Below, in pieces: positions 63,073 to 64,000 of a stretch of 64,000 nt of DNA. Position numbers and translations under genes: made by a program. Under the pieces are notes generated by a model. That model was given only the letters and a program-made list of their open reading frames with translations, did not search any database and was not told the origin of the DNA. Source of the stretch: Mastacembelus armatus (Eukaryota > Chordata > Actinopteri > Synbranchiformes > Mastacembelidae); NCBI RefSeq assembly GCF_900324485.2, contig NC_046653.1, forward strand, positions 27,188,637 through 27,252,636, given 5' to 3'. How positions within the stretch are numbered: the first letter of the stretch is position 1; every line of letters begins with the position of its first letter.

Positions 63073-64000
63073 GAAAGGCTTTCTAATGTTCATTCCCCAC
63101 TGAAGCTGAAACCCTTTTCTGGGAAGATTCCCAGGTCCTACAATGAAGCAGATTATGAGACTTGGCGTTCTCATGTTGAGCTAATGATAGGGGACACTTT
63201 GCTTTCTGACTTGGAAAAAACTCGGAAGATCCTTGAGAGTCTTCTTGCTCCAGCTTCAGACGTGGTTAGACCCAGTTAATTATCTGAGCCTTTTGGACTC
63301 TGCTTATGACACTGTGGACGATGGTGAGGAACTGCTTGTACGATTTATGAACAATCTACAAAACCCTGGGGAGAAACCCTCTGCTTACCTGCATTGCCTG
63401 CAAGTGGCGTTGAACCTTACTGTCCGTAGAGGTGGTATCGAGCACCATGAAATGAACCAACAGCTCCTTAAGCAGTTTTGCAGGGGCTGTTGGGATGAAA
63501 ATTTGTTAACAGAGCTCCAGTTGGAGTTGAAGAAAAATGATCCACCCACATTTGCAGAATTATTGCTCCTTATTCGCACTGCAGAAAACCGCCAGGAAAT
63601 AAAAACCACAAGAATGAGAAAACATTTTGTTGCCACAAATCAGAAAGCAGTCTCACATGAACAGACTACCACCGAAACCAATAAAAGTCAAACAGATCCA
63701 GAATCACACAGCCTAAATGAGTTAAAAAAACAGGTAGCCGACTTAAAAAGCCAATTGGCTGCAGTCCTGAAACAAGTGAAACCAAGCACACCTAAGAAAA
63801 ACCTGCCAAAGAAAAGTGAAGCTATAACACCTGACCATGCAAACCCTGAAGTTAGCTTACCTTCACACGGTCATCCTACTACAAGGCCGAAGCCTTGGTA
63901 TTGTTTCCGCTGTGGAGAGGATGGGCACATTGTTGCCATCTGTGAGGCAGAGCCAAACCCCGAACTTGTGGCAGCCAAACGTAAAGAACTAAGAGTGCGC
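63073..64000 (+). pseudogene. Gag capsid and zinc-knuckle region (fossil part, cut by edge)
   Basis: Shows capsid-like sequence (LKLKPFSGKIPR, DYETWRSHVELMI, NPGEKPSAYLHCLQ, LLKQFCRGCWDE), a helical stretch (LNELKKQVADLKSQLAAVLK) and one CCHC knuckle, CFRCGEDGHIVAIC (CX2CX4HX4C, near 63900-63942). Part of a broken element continuing beyond the window. Confidence 0.8.

Larger units (their letters stand above)
60928..64000 (+). mobile_element. Ty3/gypsy-type LTR element, 5' part (runs off the right edge)
   Basis: LTR retrotransposon fossil. The 5' LTR is about 60928-62322 (TGTAACCCGG...GCGGTTACA, matching inverted ends, about 1.4 kb). It is followed after five bases by TGGCGAGCCAACCAGG, in the place of a primer-binding site, and then gag from 62407. 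Pol and the 3' LTR would lie outside. Gag is open over long stretches and looks broken in about two places, so the element is probably not very old. It inserted into an OR upstream module after GCCAAA. Confidence 0.82.

Overview
The window is vertebrate, almost certainly teleost fish, genomic DNA. The evidence is AT-rich intergenic sequence, a cluster of intronless-coding odorant receptor (OR) genes of fish type, and a dense load of fish-type mobile elements: L2/Maui, Rex1/Babar and RTE/Expander LINEs, Ty3/gypsy LTR elements and their solo LTRs, Tc1 and piggyBac DNA transposons, and a Polinton polymerase fossil. No prokaryotic feature, tRNA, rRNA or CRISPR array was seen.

The host genes are ten loci of one OR subfamily. 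Seven look intact: 16678-17604(-), 19509-20435(-), 25274-26200(+), 40097-41023(-), 50172-51098(+), 53244-54170(+) and 57412-58329(+). One is a frameshifted pseudogene (36533-37454, -), one is a 3' fragment (about 31050-31196, +) and one is cut by the left edge (2-232, +). They are 7-TM G-protein-coupled receptors of about 308 residues, expected in olfactory neurons. Orientation switches several times, and flanks are shared, both direct and inverted. Growth by duplication together with flanking LINE debris is therefore visible: 24297-27066 matches 48824-52007, 18830-19680 is the inverted match of 31054-31875, and the module before the gene at 53244 matches the one before 57412. Six genes carry the same upstream block. 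Its core, a TAATGAGATCCATGG-type motif about 200 bases before the ATG, persists even before the two most divergent genes.

Layout. 1-10.2 kb: an OR 3' end, then a nested block in which a piggyBac-like element sits in one LTR of a chromodomain Ty3/gypsy element that itself splits an L2-type LINE. 10.2-15.3 kb: unassigned DNA, a PLE-like repeat, a solo LTR and two Rex1 pieces joined head to head. 15.3-21.7 kb: two minus-strand ORs. 21.7-31.9 kb: L2 nested in RTE, a plus-strand OR, further LINE relics and an OR fragment. 31.9-36.5 kb: LINE relics with a solo LTR and a 95-bp Tc1 mini-element. 36.5-41.2 kb: an OR pseudogene and a divergent OR. 41.8-46.5 kb: a gypsy pol scrap and a Polinton-type DNA polymerase fossil. 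46.6-49.8 kb: PLE-like repeat, solo LTRs and L2. 49.8-58.9 kb: three plus-strand ORs. 59.4-64 kb: a Tc1 relic, an OR upstream block without its gene, and the 5' part of a gypsy element (LTR, gag) that runs off the right edge.

Family names for repeats come from recalled motifs, not a database search. Boundaries given as 'about' are good to tens of bases.
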